Counted from the first letter of the stretch, positions 1 to 9,964 are shown. The stretch: 64,000 nucleotides of DNA from Ferrovibrio sp. MS7 (GCF_038404985.1 NZ_JBBKBA010000003.1:405347-469346), one strand, 5' to 3'. The notes: generated from the letters alone by a model not told the origin. Numbers and translations: made by a program.

Positions 1-371
1 AATTTCTCCAGCAGCGCATCGGAGACCGCCAGCACCACGGCGCGGCTGTCGCGCAGCAGGAAATCGTAATCCGCAGTCGGCAGCAGCGTGTTCACCGGCA
101 CCGGCACGGCACCAATCTTCAGGGCGCCGAAAAAAAGCGCCGGGAAGTCGATGCTGTCCAGCATCGCCATCAGTACGCGCTGTTCGCGCTGCACGCCCTG
201 GGCCTTGAGCAGATTGCCTGCGCGGTTCACCCGCGCGGCCAGATCGGCATAGGTATGGCTGCCGCGGTCGTCGATGAACGCGACCTTTGCGCCGCGCCCC
301 TCGGCGACATGCCGGTCGATGAAATGAGTGGCGGCGTTATACCGCCGCGGCAGGTCTAGAAAGCGCGGCAT
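1..371 (-). CDS. Benzoate-CoA ligase, N-terminal part (cut by window edge)
   Basis: Codes for the first 123 residues of an AMP-forming acyl-CoA ligase; the rest lies left of the window. The visible part matches the N-terminus of benzoate-CoA ligases: an 'RYNAATHFIDRHV' start, then 'AFIDDRGSHTYADLAARVN', then 'FFGALKIGAVPVPVNTLL'. The ATP-binding motifs are not in view. It would activate benzoate to benzoyl-CoA, the substrate of BoxB and BoxC encoded just to the right. It lies 38 bp downstream of the flavodoxin gene on the same strand, so the two are probably co-transcribed. The specificity is inferred from the box neighbourhood; a related aryl-CoA ligase is possible. Confidence 0.8.
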   Translation of the reverse strand, partial: MPRFLDLPRRYNAATHFIDRHVAEGRGAKVAFIDDRGSHTYADLAARVNRAGNLLKAQGVQREQRVLMAMLDSIDFPALFFGALKIGAVPVPVNTLLPTADYDFLLRDSRAVVLAVSDALLEK

Positions 372-409
372 GGTTTCCTCCCAGAAACCGTTTTCTTGTT
401 TTTATGGTG

Positions 410-880
410 TTAGGCAGCGGCCTGTTGCAGCGGCTCCACCACCTTCACCCATTCCAATGCCCAGGCGACGCCATCCTCTTCCGGCAGCGTGGTGCCAGAC
501 GCATTGTGCTGCATGCGCTCGCCCACCAGGGTGGCGCCGAGATCGCGCAGGATCTGTTCGAACTGGGCGCCGCCATTGTTGAAGGTGTCGCCATAGGTGG
601 TGTCGCCAAGGCCGATGACGCCAACCAGCTTGCCGGCGAGGTCCGGGCGGACCTTTTCCAGATCGGCATAGAAGTCGCGGGCATTGTCGGGCACATCGCC
701 CTGGCCGTAGGTGGATGTGCAGATCAGGAAAGTGCCCGGACGGGCAAACACATCGGCCTTCAGATTATCCATCAGCAGCACGTCGACGCCATGGCCCTCG
801 GCCTCCAGCGCCTTCTTCACGTCGCCGGCGACGATCTCCGCCGTGCCGGTCATGGTGCCGACCAGAATACTCACCTGCAT
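410..880 (-). CDS. Short-chain flavodoxin in the box cluster
   Basis: A 156-residue flavodoxin, an FMN-binding one-electron carrier of the cytoplasm. The phosphate-binding loop 'GTMTGTAE' is at residues 8-15, and the two isoalloxazine loops are 'STYGQGDVP' (56-64) and 'GLGDTTYGDTF' (90-100). The start at 880 is chosen because it has a GAGGGG ribosome-binding site 6 bases upstream and the family consensus begins there; an in-frame ATG at 901 would add seven non-conserved residues. It sits between the ligase and boxR. BoxB needs electrons from reductase BoxA, which is not in this window, so the flavodoxin may serve that electron path. This is inference; MioC-type flavodoxins have other partners. 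Confidence 0.85.
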   Translation of the reverse strand: MQVSILVGTMTGTAEIVAGDVKKALEAEGHGVDVLLMDNLKADVFARPGTFLICTSTYGQGDVPDNARDFYADLEKVRPDLAGKLVGVIGLGDTTYGDTFNNGGAQFEQILRDLGATLVGERMQHNASGTTLPEEDGVAWALEWVKVVEPLQQAAA

Positions 881-940
881 GATCACCCCTCTTAACGCCA
901 CTGATTTTCACAAGAGGCCGAAATATAGCGCATTGATTTC

Positions 941-971
941 TAGCGTTCCAGCCCAAAAAGCACTATAATGC
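941..971 (+). promoter_or_regulatory. boxR promoter with BoxR-type operator over the -10 box
   Basis: GCACTATAATGC at 960-971 differs by one base from the perfect palindrome upstream of boxC (1913-1924). It contains a perfect TATAAT at 964-969. Transcription would begin at about 976-977, which is the boxR ATG, so the boxR mRNA is probably leaderless. The -35 is weak. Because the site is nearly symmetrical it also offers TATAGT on the other strand, so the same operator could govern the divergent flavodoxin-ligase transcript. Binding by BoxR is inferred from the shared motif and position. Confidence 0.6.
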
Positions 972-976
972 ATGTT

Positions 977-1891
977 ATGGTCAAGGCACCGGAACAATCT
1001 CCCGTCAGCGATACGGCGGATAACGAAGACCAGGCTTTCCTCGCAGCGGTGGGCGAGCGCGTGCGCAATGCCCGTGCCCGGCGCGGCATGAGCCGCAAGA
1101 TCCTGGCCCGCGATTCCGGCGTGTCGGAACGCTACCTCGCCCAGCTCGAAACCGGCGCCGGCAATATCTCCATCCTGCTGCTGCGCCAGATCGCCCAGGC
1201 GATGGACCTGCCGATCGGCGATTTCCTCGCCGACCGGCCGAAATATGGCGTCGATCAGGCGCTGCTGCTGCAGCAGATCGAAGAACTGACCCCGGCACAA
1301 CAGCAGGACCTGCAGGCCATTATCCGCGAACGCTTTGGTGTCGCCCCCGCCGTGAAGCGCCATATCGCCCTGATCGGCCTGCGCGGTGCGGGCAAGACCA
1401 CGTTGGGCCAGCGACTGGCCGCCGGTCTGGGCCTGCATTTCGTCGAAATGGCCAAGGAAATCGAGGCCGAAGCCGGGCTGAGCTTGAACGAGATTTTCGA
1501 CCTCTATGGCCAGGGCGCCTATCGCCGCTTCGAGCGCCGGGCGCTGGAGCGCGTTACCGCCGAACGCGCGCCGGCGGTGATCGCCAGCGGCGGCTCGCTG
1601 CCCTCCGAACCCGGCACCTTCGCGCATCTGCTGGCCAATTGCTTCACCATCTGGCTGAAGGCGCGGCCGGAGGAGCATATGGGCCGGGTGGTGGCCCAGG
1701 GCGACATGCGCCCGATGGCCGGCATGTCGGAAGCCATGGGCGACCTGAAGCGCATCCTGGCCCAACGCGAAACCCTCTATGCCAAGGCCGACATGGCCTT
1801 TGATACCGCCGGCAAGCCGGTGGAGGCCGCCAGCGCCGAATTGCTGGCCGCCCTGCAGGCCCATCCCGGCTGGCTCTCCCCTGCAAAATAA
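977..1891 (+). CDS. boxR: BoxR, transcriptional regulator of benzoyl-CoA (box) pathway
   Basis: A 304-residue two-domain regulator. Residues about 22-85 form an XRE-type helix-turn-helix ('MSRKILARDSGVSERYLAQLE'-like region). Residues from about 128 to the end are a shikimate-kinase-like domain with the P-loop 'GLRGAGKTT'. This fusion is typical of BoxR/BzdR, in which the kinase-like domain senses benzoyl-CoA and releases a repressor from box promoters. An upstream in-frame ATG at 968 lies inside the -10 box, so the start at 977 is preferred. It lies 59 bp before boxC in the same direction, with a separate promoter between them. Confidence 0.9.
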   Translation: MVKAPEQSPVSDTADNEDQAFLAAVGERVRNARARRGMSRKILARDSGVSERYLAQLETGAGNISILLLRQIAQAMDLPIGDFLADRPKYGVDQALLLQQIEELTPAQQQDLQAIIRERFGVAPAVKRHIALIGLRGAGKTTLGQRLAAGLGLHFVEMAKEIEAEAGLSLNEIFDLYGQGAYRRFERRALERVTAERAPAVIASGGSLPSEPGTFAHLLANCFTIWLKARPEEHMGRVVAQGDMRPMAGMSEAMGDLKRILAQRETLYAKADMAFDTAGKPVEAASAELLAALQAHPGWLSPAK

Positions 1892-1894
1892 TTC

Positions 1895-1924
1895 TTGAGC
1901 CGATCAAAAAATGCATTATAATGC
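1895..1924 (+). promoter_or_regulatory. boxCB promoter and operator
   Basis: TTGAGC at 1895-1900, a 16-bp spacer and a perfect TATAAT at 1917-1922 make a good sigma-70 promoter. It starts about 22 bases before the boxC ATG at 1951. The perfect 12-bp palindrome GCATTATAATGC (1913-1924) covers the -10 box, a placement that would block RNA polymerase. A one-mismatch copy overlies the boxR -10 at 960-971. Confidence 0.75.
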
Positions 1925-1950
1925 CGGTCACGTTCTAGGGGTGAAACGCC

Positions 1951-3627
<1,677 letters not shown>

Positions 3628-3629
3628 CC

Positions 3630-5042
3630 ATGGCGATCGACTACGCTTCGCGCATCCCGAACAACGTCAACCTCTCCGACAACCGCCGCCTGCAGCGCGC
3701 GCTGGAGGATTGGCAGCCGAAATTCCTCGACTGGTGGCAGGATATGGGCCCGGCGGGCTTCCAGGCGCGCGAGGCTTACCTGCGCACCGCCATCAGCGTC
3801 GATGCCCAGGGCTGGGCGAATTTTGGCTATGTGAAGATGCCGGATTACCGCTGGGGCATTTTCCTTGCCGAGCCTGAAGCCGGCCGCAAGGTGAATTTTG
3901 GCGACCACAGGGGCGACGACGCCTGGCAGGAAGTGCCCGGCGAATATCGCGGCGTGCTGCGCCGCCTGATCGTGACCCAGGGCGATACCGAGCCGGCTTC
4001 CGTCGAACAGCAGCGCCTGCTGGGCCAGACCTGCCCGTCGCTCTACGACCTGCGCAACCTGTTCCAGATCAATGTCGAGGAAGGCCGCCATCTCTGGGCC
4101 ATGGTCTACCTGCTGGATGCCTATTTCGGCCGCGATGGCCGCGAGGAAGCCGAAGCCCTGTTGCAGCGCCGCTCCGGCGATGCCGACAAGCCGCGTATCC
4201 TCGGCGCTTTCAACGAGGCGACACCGGACTGGTTGAGCTTCTTCATGTTCACCTTCTTCACCGACCGCGATGGCAAGTTCCAGCTCGCCTCGCTGGCGGA
4301 AAGCGGCTTCGACCCGCTGTCGCGCACCTGTCGCTTCATGCTGACCGAGGAAGCGCACCATATGTTCGTGGGCGAGACCGGCATCAGCCGCGTGCTGCAG
4401 CGGACCTGCGAAGTGATGCGCGACTTCAAGACCGATGACGTGCGCAAGCATGGCGTGATCGACCTGCCGACGATCCAGAAATACCTCAACTTCCATTTCT
4501 CGGTATCGCTCGACCTGTTCGGCTCGGAAATCTCCACCAACGCCGCCAACTACTACACCATGGGCATCAAGGGCCGCTTCGATGAGACCCGCATTGCCGA
4601 CGACCACAAGCTGACCGACGCGGCCTACAAGGTGCTTGAAGTTCATGGCGACGGTTTCCGCGAGAAGGAAGAATCCGCCCTCACCGCCCTGAATGAACGG
4701 CTGCGCGACGACTACGTGGCCGATTGCGCGCGCGGTGTGATGCGCTGGAACCAGGTGATCAAGCGCGCGGGCATCGACTTCGAACTGAAGCTGCCGCACC
4801 GCGCCTTCCATCGCCAGATCGGCCAGTTCGCCGAACTGCGCGTCGATCCCCAGGGCCATATCATCAGCCAGGCGGAATGGGATGCCCGTCATCACCGCTG
4901 GCTGCCGACCGAGGAAGACCGCCTCTATGTCATCAGCCTGATGCATGCGGTGACCGAGATCGGCAAATACGCCAACTGGATCGCTCCGCCGGCCCGCGGC
5001 ATCAACAACATGCCGGTCGATTTCGAGTATGTCCGGGCCTGA
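3630..5042 (+). CDS. boxB: Benzoyl-CoA 2,3-epoxidase (dioxygenase) subunit BoxB
   Basis: A 470-residue class I di-iron oxygenase that converts benzoyl-CoA to 2,3-epoxybenzoyl-CoA with O2 and electrons from the reductase BoxA. Carboxylate/histidine iron-ligand segments are visible: 'NVEEGRHLWAMVYLL' near residue 147 and 'TEEAHHMFVGE' near residue 240. The length agrees with the family. The gene lies 2 bases downstream of boxC and ends just before a strong terminator at 5076-5113. No boxA is found within the window, so the reductase must be elsewhere or replaced. Confidence 0.95.
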   Translation: MAIDYASRIPNNVNLSDNRRLQRALEDWQPKFLDWWQDMGPAGFQAREAYLRTAISVDAQGWANFGYVKMPDYRWGIFLAEPEAGRKVNFGDHRGDDAWQEVPGEYRGVLRRLIVTQGDTEPASVEQQRLLGQTCPSLYDLRNLFQINVEEGRHLWAMVYLLDAYFGRDGREEAEALLQRRSGDADKPRILGAFNEATPDWLSFFMFTFFTDRDGKFQLASLAESGFDPLSRTCRFMLTEEAHHMFVGETGISRVLQRTCEVMRDFKTDDVRKHGVIDLPTIQKYLNFHFSVSLDLFGSEISTNAANYYTMGIKGRFDETRIADDHKLTDAAYKVLEVHGDGFREKEESALTALNERLRDDYVADCARGVMRWNQVIKRAGIDFELKLPHRAFHRQIGQFAELRVDPQGHIISQAEWDARHHRWLPTEEDRLYVISLMHAVTEIGKYANWIAPPARGINNMPVDFEYVRA

Positions 5043-5075
5043 GGCCCGGCCCCCTTTCCTCCCCAACATGGCACC

Positions 5076-5113
5076 GGGGCTCCGCCGAAATGGTTGGAGC
5101 CCCATCTTTTTTT
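5076..5113 (+). terminator. Rho-independent terminator of boxCB
   Basis: GGGGCTCC (5076-5083) pairs perfectly with GGAGCCCC (5096-5103) across a 12-base loop and is followed by ATC and a run of seven T. It lies 34 bases after the boxB stop and separates the box operon from the thioesterase gene. Confidence 0.9.
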
Positions 5114-5143
5114 ACGCCCCGGCCCTGTGTATAGTCCGCCGCC

Positions 5144-5611
5144 ATGAAACCCGTGCCGCCACCCTATTCGCCAGACCGCCTGTTTGCCATCGAGCGCGTG
5201 GTGCAATGGGGCGAGGCCGACCCGGCCGGCATCGTCTACACCACGCAATTCCTCGACTATGTGATCGAGACGGTGGAAAGCTTCTGGCGCGAGCAGATCG
5301 GCTGCAGCTGGTACCACCTGCACAAGCGGCACAATCTCGGCTCGCCCACGGTCAGTTCGAAGCTGGATTTCCAGAAGCCGCTGCGCGCCGCTGATCCCTT
5401 CACGGTCGAGCTGCGCATCCCGCGCCTCACCCGCTCCACCATCACTTTCCATATCGTCGGCCGCAATGCCGCTGGCGAAAGCTGCTTCACCGGCGAACTG
5501 GTCTCCTGCATCATCGACGATCAGGCGGTGCGCTCGGTAACGATTCCGGACTGGATCCGGCAGCCCATCGAGGCCTACCGGACAGCGACTGCACAAGAGG
5601 ACATGCCATGA
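5144..5611 (+). CDS. Acyl-CoA thioesterase, 4-hydroxybenzoyl-CoA thioesterase (hot-dog) family
   Basis: A 155-residue single hot-dog domain. The catalytic loop 'WGEADPAGIVYTTQFLDY' near residues 23-40 matches the 4-HBT family, in which the Asp before 'PAG' acts in thioester hydrolysis. A helix and a C-terminal strand region ('FTGELVSCIID') follow. It may recycle CoA from aryl- or acyl-CoA esters formed by the neighbouring box pathway, but the substrate cannot be read from sequence. TATAGT at 5130-5135 lies 8 bases before the ATG and no ribosome-binding site is seen, so the transcript may be leaderless. The stop overlaps the start of the next gene (ATGA). Confidence 0.85.
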   Translation: MKPVPPPYSPDRLFAIERVVQWGEADPAGIVYTTQFLDYVIETVESFWREQIGCSWYHLHKRHNLGSPTVSSKLDFQKPLRAADPFTVELRIPRLTRSTITFHIVGRNAAGESCFTGELVSCIIDDQAVRSVTIPDWIRQPIEAYRTATAQEDMP

Positions 5612-6111
5612 CCGAGGGCCACGGCTACAACAAGTTCTTCCCCGTCTCTTGGGAGGAACTGCACCGCCATTGCAAGGCACTGGCCTGGCGCCTGCTGGAG
5701 CGCGGCCCCTATCAGGGCGTGGTGGCGATCACCCGTGGCGGCCTGGTGCCGGCAGCCATCGTGGCGCGCGAACTGAATGTGCGCGTGATCGAGACGATTT
5801 CCTGCTCGACCTATAACGAACTCGAGCGCGGCACCAAGGTGAATATCCTGAAGCAGGCCGATGCGGCGCTGCCTTCCCAGGGCGAAGGCTGGCTGATCGT
5901 TGACGACCTGGTGGATACCGGCATCACCGCCAAGGCGGTGCGGCAATTGCTGCCGAAGGCGCATTTCGCCACCATCTACGCCAAGCCGAATGGCCGCCCG
6001 ATGGTGGATACCTACATCACCGAAGTGAGCCAGGACACCTGGATCCTGTTCCCCTGGGACCAGGAAGCGGTGATGAGCAAGCCGATCGTCGAACTGAAGA
6101 AGGGCGGCTAG
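5608..6111 (+). CDS. gpt: Xanthine(-guanine) phosphoribosyltransferase
   Basis: A 167-residue purine phosphoribosyltransferase that transfers xanthine or guanine to PRPP in purine salvage. The PRPP-binding motif 'LIVDDLVDTGITAKAV' is at about residues 95-110, and 'ITRGGLVPAAIVARELN' near residues 38-54 forms the other nucleotide-binding loop. The length and the closing 'WILFPWDQE' segment match the Gpt family. It starts inside the thioesterase stop codon, so translation is coupled. Co-transcription with a thioesterase looks incidental. Confidence 0.88.
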   Translation: MTEGHGYNKFFPVSWEELHRHCKALAWRLLERGPYQGVVAITRGGLVPAAIVARELNVRVIETISCSTYNELERGTKVNILKQADAALPSQGEGWLIVDDLVDTGITAKAVRQLLPKAHFATIYAKPNGRPMVDTYITEVSQDTWILFPWDQEAVMSKPIVELKKGG

Positions 6112-6129
6112 GCCCGGTCACCGGTTTGG

Positions 6130-7338
6130 TCACTGGTTCGGCGCCGGATTGGCTGCTGGATTGGGCTGAGGATTCGGTGCCGGATTCGCCGCCGCCGGTT
6201 TCGCCGGCAGGTTCTTCGAGCCGATATAGACCGTGTTGCTCAAGCCCATCAGGATCAGGTAGCCCTCCGGAATCGACGGAATCTCATAGGTCGTCAGCAC
6301 ATTGGCGAGCACGAAGCCGGCCGAGATGACGGTGAAGATCAGCATCTGCAACCGCGTGACGTCGATTACCTCGCCTTCCGCCCCGCCGCCGACCAGATCA
6401 ATGAACAGCGAGCGCGGCGCATTCGGATCGGGTGCAGCAGCATCGCTCGGCGTCGGGCTGACCTTGGCCAACAGCGTGGCGCCACCAGCAATGCCGAGCA
6501 AGACCAGCGTGCTGCTGGAAATATCAACCAGCGCACCGGAAATCAGCATGACATAGACCGAAGAGAAGGCCACCACGATGGTCCAGAGCATGACCTGGAA
6601 CTGCGACAGGCTGGCCTTGCCCGATCTGGTACCGATCAAGCGGTAGATCCAGTTCGGCCCCTTTTCGTCTTTGGCGCCGTCCGTGCTTGGACGCTTCTTG
6701 GTCATCCAGCCGACAAGCAGCAGAATGATCGCGAGAGACAGGAGGAAGGTGATGAGCTGATGCGTGATGCCGACAACATGTGAGACATCGACCACGATAT
6801 TGCCCTGGGACACACCGATGATGCGCAGATCGGCCAGCGGCACCACGAACAAATCGGTATCGCCCTGCAGCCAGCCCGACGGAATACTGAAGTCGCGCGG
6901 CACTGTCACCGCTACCGTGATCGCCCCATTGGCCGCCGCCTTGCTGATATCCACCGGCGCCTCCACTGCCTGGGCGCCATCGCGCTTCCAGGTCAGGCAG
7001 GCGATCAGGCGGGTATCGGCGGGCAACGGCACGGCCGGCGCGATGGTGAAGGTGAAGCTGCCATCCACTGGCTGCCAGTTTTTCTTCACCGCCATGGTGA
7101 CGGAACCATCGGTCAACCGGGTGCCGGTCTGGCTTTCGTTGCAGAACGCGCGCAGCGGCTTGGCCGGTGTCGTCGTTGATGCCGGCGTTGTCGTAGCCGC
7201 CGGCACTGTCGTGGTTGCCGGCGTGGTGACGGCTGGGGCTGCGGGCGGGGCCTGGCTCTGGGCAGGCAGCGGAGGCGCAACCAGCATCAGGCCGAGCAGA
7301 ATCGCGGCACAGACACCCAAGCGAGGAGATTGACTCAT
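6130..7338 (-). CDS. Hypothetical membrane protein with Pro/Thr-rich linker and Asn/Pro tail
   Basis: A 402-residue protein not assigned to a family. Residues about 8-28 form a signal peptide, followed by a linker of alternating Pro, Ala and Thr (about 30-62) and a beta-rich exported domain (about 65-190). Hydrophobic segments follow: 'LITFLLSLAIILLLVGWM', 'VMLWTIVVAFSSVYVMLI', 'TLVLLGIAGGATLLA' and 'LQMLIFTVISAGFVLANV', suggesting about four transmembrane helices. The C-terminus is a low-complexity run of Asn-Pro-Ala units. The start at 7338 has a GGGGGA ribosome-binding site; an upstream ATG at 7392 lies in AT-rich leader DNA and lacks one. It could be an envelope or surface sensor protein. 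The function is unknown. Confidence 0.7.
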   Translation of the reverse strand: MSQSPRLGVCAAILLGLMLVAPPLPAQSQAPPAAPAVTTPATTTVPAATTTPASTTTPAKPLRAFCNESQTGTRLTDGSVTMAVKKNWQPVDGSFTFTIAPAVPLPADTRLIACLTWKRDGAQAVEAPVDISKAAANGAITVAVTVPRDFSIPSGWLQGDTDLFVVPLADLRIIGVSQGNIVVDVSHVVGITHQLITFLLSLAIILLLVGWMTKKRPSTDGAKDEKGPNWIYRLIGTRSGKASLSQFQVMLWTIVVAFSSVYVMLISGALVDISSSTLVLLGIAGGATLLAKVSPTPSDAAAPDPNAPRSLFIDLVGGGAEGEVIDVTRLQMLIFTVISAGFVLANVLTTYEIPSIPEGYLILMGLSNTVYIGSKNLPAKPAAANPAPNPQPNPAANPAPNQ

Positions 7339-7461
7339 TTTTCCCCCAATCCAGGCCAAGCCTAGCCTGAAATTGAGGAATATATACACCAATATGTATA
7401 TTATTTAAACAACAAACACATCCATACAGGGTTATGCTTCTTTTCGTTTCGTCCAGACCTC

Positions 7462-8100
7462 TTACGCAGGATTGCCACTGCGCAGGGTCCATTGCACCGT
7501 ATCGCGCAACACGCGGCCCAGCGCCTCATCGAAAGCCTGCACCACCGACAGCACATCGGTGCCCGCAGCCTTCATGCGGCGCTCGAAACTGGTGGCGGCA
7601 ACGATTTCCTGGCGCGGCTGCTGGATCAGCTTCGAGGCCAGCGCGACACGCACGGTCGGCACCGGATCGCCGCCGCTCAACTCCGCCTGGAATTCGCGCA
7701 ATTCGCTTTTGAGATTGAAGTCCGAGCGCAGCCCCACCGACTGGCGCCCGACCGAGAGGATCTTGCCGGTATTCTCGAAGCTCTCCACCAGCAGGGTCTG
7801 TATCATGCGCGGCACCCGCTCGGCCCAGCGCGCCTCGGCGTAATACTTCACCTCATAGGGATTGGTCATGATCGCGATGCGGTGGGTATCCAGGCCGCCC
7901 GCCGCATAAGGCTCCTCCACCACTAGCTGCCAGGTCGCGCGCGGCAGATCAGCGGCGAAAGTGTTTTTCGGCGACAGTGTGTAGAGGTTCGAAGGCGGCG
8001 CCTGCGGGATGATGCCGCCGCAGGCAGTGAGGCCAATACCCATCAGGCCGCTGGCGCCAAGACCGCGCAGCAGGCCACGCCGGTTGAAACTCGCCGTCAT
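7462..8100 (-). CDS. ABC-type transport auxiliary lipoprotein (PqiC/YmbA-like) of the Mla operon
   Basis: A 212-residue lipoprotein. The signal peptide carries 'RRGLLRG' and a lipobox 'LTAC' with the acylated Cys at residue 27. It is followed by the 'YTLSP' start typical of ABC auxiliary lipoproteins. It overlaps the MlaD gene by 4 bases and is the last gene of the mlaE-mlaF-mlaD unit. In this arrangement such lipoproteins are thought to bridge the periplasm toward the outer membrane. The exact lipid and direction of transport are not shown by sequence. Confidence 0.82.
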   Translation of the reverse strand: MTASFNRRGLLRGLGASGLMGIGLTACGGIIPQAPPSNLYTLSPKNTFAADLPRATWQLVVEEPYAAGGLDTHRIAIMTNPYEVKYYAEARWAERVPRMIQTLLVESFENTGKILSVGRQSVGLRSDFNLKSELREFQAELSGGDPVPTVRVALASKLIQQPRQEIVAATSFERRMKAAGTDVLSVVQAFDEALGRVLRDTVQWTLRSGNPA

Positions 8101-9125
8101 CGCCGGCCTCCCTCGCTACGGTATTCAGCATCGCGGTTGCCAAACAGCACCGCGCTCGGATCGTCTTCCAGCCGCTGCGCCACCCGCGCCAGGCTGCCCA
8201 CCAGGATGCGCGCCTCGGCAATGAAGCGGCGGAATTCGCCGAAGCCATCGGTGGTGATGGCATTGATCGGGGCGCGGTTCTCCGCCACCATTTCGTTCAC
8301 GGTGGACAGCACGGCATCAAGCTGCTGCATGGCGCCGCGGATATCCTGCACTGCCACCTGCGCATCCTTCACCGTGGCGGTGGCATCGCCCTCGATCAGC
8401 TTCGTGGTCGCCTCCAGCGTGTTGCGCGCCGCCACCAGGGTGCTGTTCGCCTCCTTCACGATGCCGCCGAACTGTTCGGCGACATCGCGCGCCGCGCGGG
8501 CGGCAATGGCGATGTCGGCGCTGGTGCGGTCGAAGCCATCAATGGCCCGCGTCAGGGTTTCCTGGCGGCTGGCCAGTGTAATGGTAAGCTGGCGGATATC
8601 GCCAATGATGCCGCCGATATTGTCGATATTCTGATCCGACATGATGCGCGCGGCGCGGTTGACCAGGTCGGGCGCCGCCTCGAACAATTCGGCGATGGAG
8701 GAATTGCGCGAGCGAATCACCGGCAGTTCCGACACATCCTCGCTGTAGCGCGCCGGCAGCAATTCCGCCGCCTTGGTACCGGAATTGATCTGCACGAAGG
8801 AAACCCCGGTGATGCCCTGCAATTCCAGGCTGGCAACGCTATCGGCGCGGATTGGCGTATCAGCGGCCACATTGATCGTGACGCGGACTTTGGATGTATC
8901 CTCGCGATCAATACTGATCTGACTGACATTGCCGATCTTGATACCGTTGAAGCGCACATCGCCGCCCTGCCCCAGGCCGGCCACTGAGCCGGTGAAGAAG
9001 ATATTGTAGCGGGCGATCTCGCGGTCGAGCTGCGTCTTGGCCAGCCACAGCGCGAAGCCGAGGATGCCGAGCAGGAACAGCAGCAGGAAACTGCCGATCA
9101 GCAGATGGTGGGCGCGGGTTTCCAT
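8097..9125 (-). CDS. mlaD: MlaD-family (MCE domain) lipid-binding subunit
   Basis: A 342-residue protein anchored by one N-terminal helix (residues about 8-29). The MCE domain spans about 38-118 ('VAGLGQGGDVRFNGIKIGNV'). After it comes a long alpha-helical tail rich in coiled-coil-like heptads ('IAIAARAARDVAEQFGGI'). MCE proteins form hexamers that hold phospholipid next to the MlaE permease. It overlaps its neighbours on both sides (4 bases with the lipoprotein, 1 base with MlaF), a tightly coupled operon. It is longer than E. coli MlaD (183 residues), as is common in alphaproteobacteria. Confidence 0.88.
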   Translation of the reverse strand: METRAHHLLIGSFLLLFLLGILGFALWLAKTQLDREIARYNIFFTGSVAGLGQGGDVRFNGIKIGNVSQISIDREDTSKVRVTINVAADTPIRADSVASLELQGITGVSFVQINSGTKAAELLPARYSEDVSELPVIRSRNSSIAELFEAAPDLVNRAARIMSDQNIDNIGGIIGDIRQLTITLASRQETLTRAIDGFDRTSADIAIAARAARDVAEQFGGIVKEANSTLVAARNTLEATTKLIEGDATATVKDAQVAVQDIRGAMQQLDAVLSTVNEMVAENRAPINAITTDGFGEFRRFIAEARILVGSLARVAQRLEDDPSAVLFGNRDAEYRSEGGRR

Positions 9126-9961
9126 TACGAACCGCCTCCTTCAGGTACAAGCCCAGACAATACCGACCCAGACGGGGCATGATCTGCCGTTGCCTGGGCG
9201 GCGCGGGCACGCGGCCCGTGAAAATATTCCCGGATCCAGGGATGCGGGTGTTGCAGCAGGTCACGCAGCGGCCCGGCGACCAGCACCTTCTTTTCGGCCA
9301 GCACGGCAATGCGGTCGCAGATCGCATGCAGTGAATCCAGATCATGCGTCACCATGAACACGGTGAGGCCCAAGGCCTGCTGCAGGTCGCGTACCAGGGT
9401 ATCGAAAGCGGCGGCGCCAATGGGATCGAGGCCGGCGGTCGGCTCATCCAGGAACACGATCTCGGGGTCCAGCGCCAGGGCGCGGGCCAGGCCGGCGCGC
9501 TTGCGCATGCCGCCGGAAAGCTCGGACGGGATCTTGCCCGCTGCATTGGCCGGCAGGCCGACCATGCGGATCTTCGCCGCCGCAATCTCATTCAGCAGAT
9601 CGGGCGGCAGATCGTAGAATTCCTTCAGCGGCACCTGGATATTCTGCGCCACGGTGAGCGAGGAGAACAGCGCGCCATCCTGGAACAGCACGCCGACACG
9701 CTGACGGGCGCGGCGCCTTGCGTCCTCATCGCCTTTGATCATGTCCGAGCCCAGCAGGTCGATCTGCCCGGCTTGCGGCTGGTTCAGCCCGATGATGGTG
9801 CGCAGCAGCACCGACTTGCCGGTGCCAGAGCCGCCGACCACGCCAAGCACCTCGCCGCGATAGACATCGAGATCGAGGCCGTCATGCACCTTGAAGCCAT
9901 CGAAGGCGTTCACCAGGCCGCGCACCTTGATCACCACATCCCTTCCAGCATCACCGGCCAT
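9125..9961 (-). CDS. mlaF: MlaF, ATP-binding subunit of the phospholipid ABC transporter
   Basis: A 278-residue ABC ATPase. Walker A 'GGSGTGKSVLL' lies near residue 39, the signature 'LSGGMRKRAGLARAL' near 147 and Walker B 'IVFLDEPTAGLDP' near 168. The switch His is in 'MVTHDLDSL'. The 'GGMRKR' signature is characteristic of MlaF-type importers of lipids rather than drug exporters. It lies 3 bases after mlaE and overlaps mlaD by one base. It powers lipid movement between the inner membrane and the MCE subunit. Confidence 0.9.
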   Translation of the reverse strand: MAGDAGRDVVIKVRGLVNAFDGFKVHDGLDLDVYRGEVLGVVGGSGTGKSVLLRTIIGLNQPQAGQIDLLGSDMIKGDEDARRRARQRVGVLFQDGALFSSLTVAQNIQVPLKEFYDLPPDLLNEIAAAKIRMVGLPANAAGKIPSELSGGMRKRAGLARALALDPEIVFLDEPTAGLDPIGAAAFDTLVRDLQQALGLTVFMVTHDLDSLHAICDRIAVLAEKKVLVAGPLRDLLQHPHPWIREYFHGPRARAAQATADHAPSGSVLSGLVPEGGGS

Positions 9962-9964
9962 TGC

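Noticed and set aside
7100..7260. Tandem DNA repeats in the Pro/Thr linker region
   Set aside because: The codons for Pro, Ala and Thr vary and no exact unit repeats; it is protein-level low complexity.
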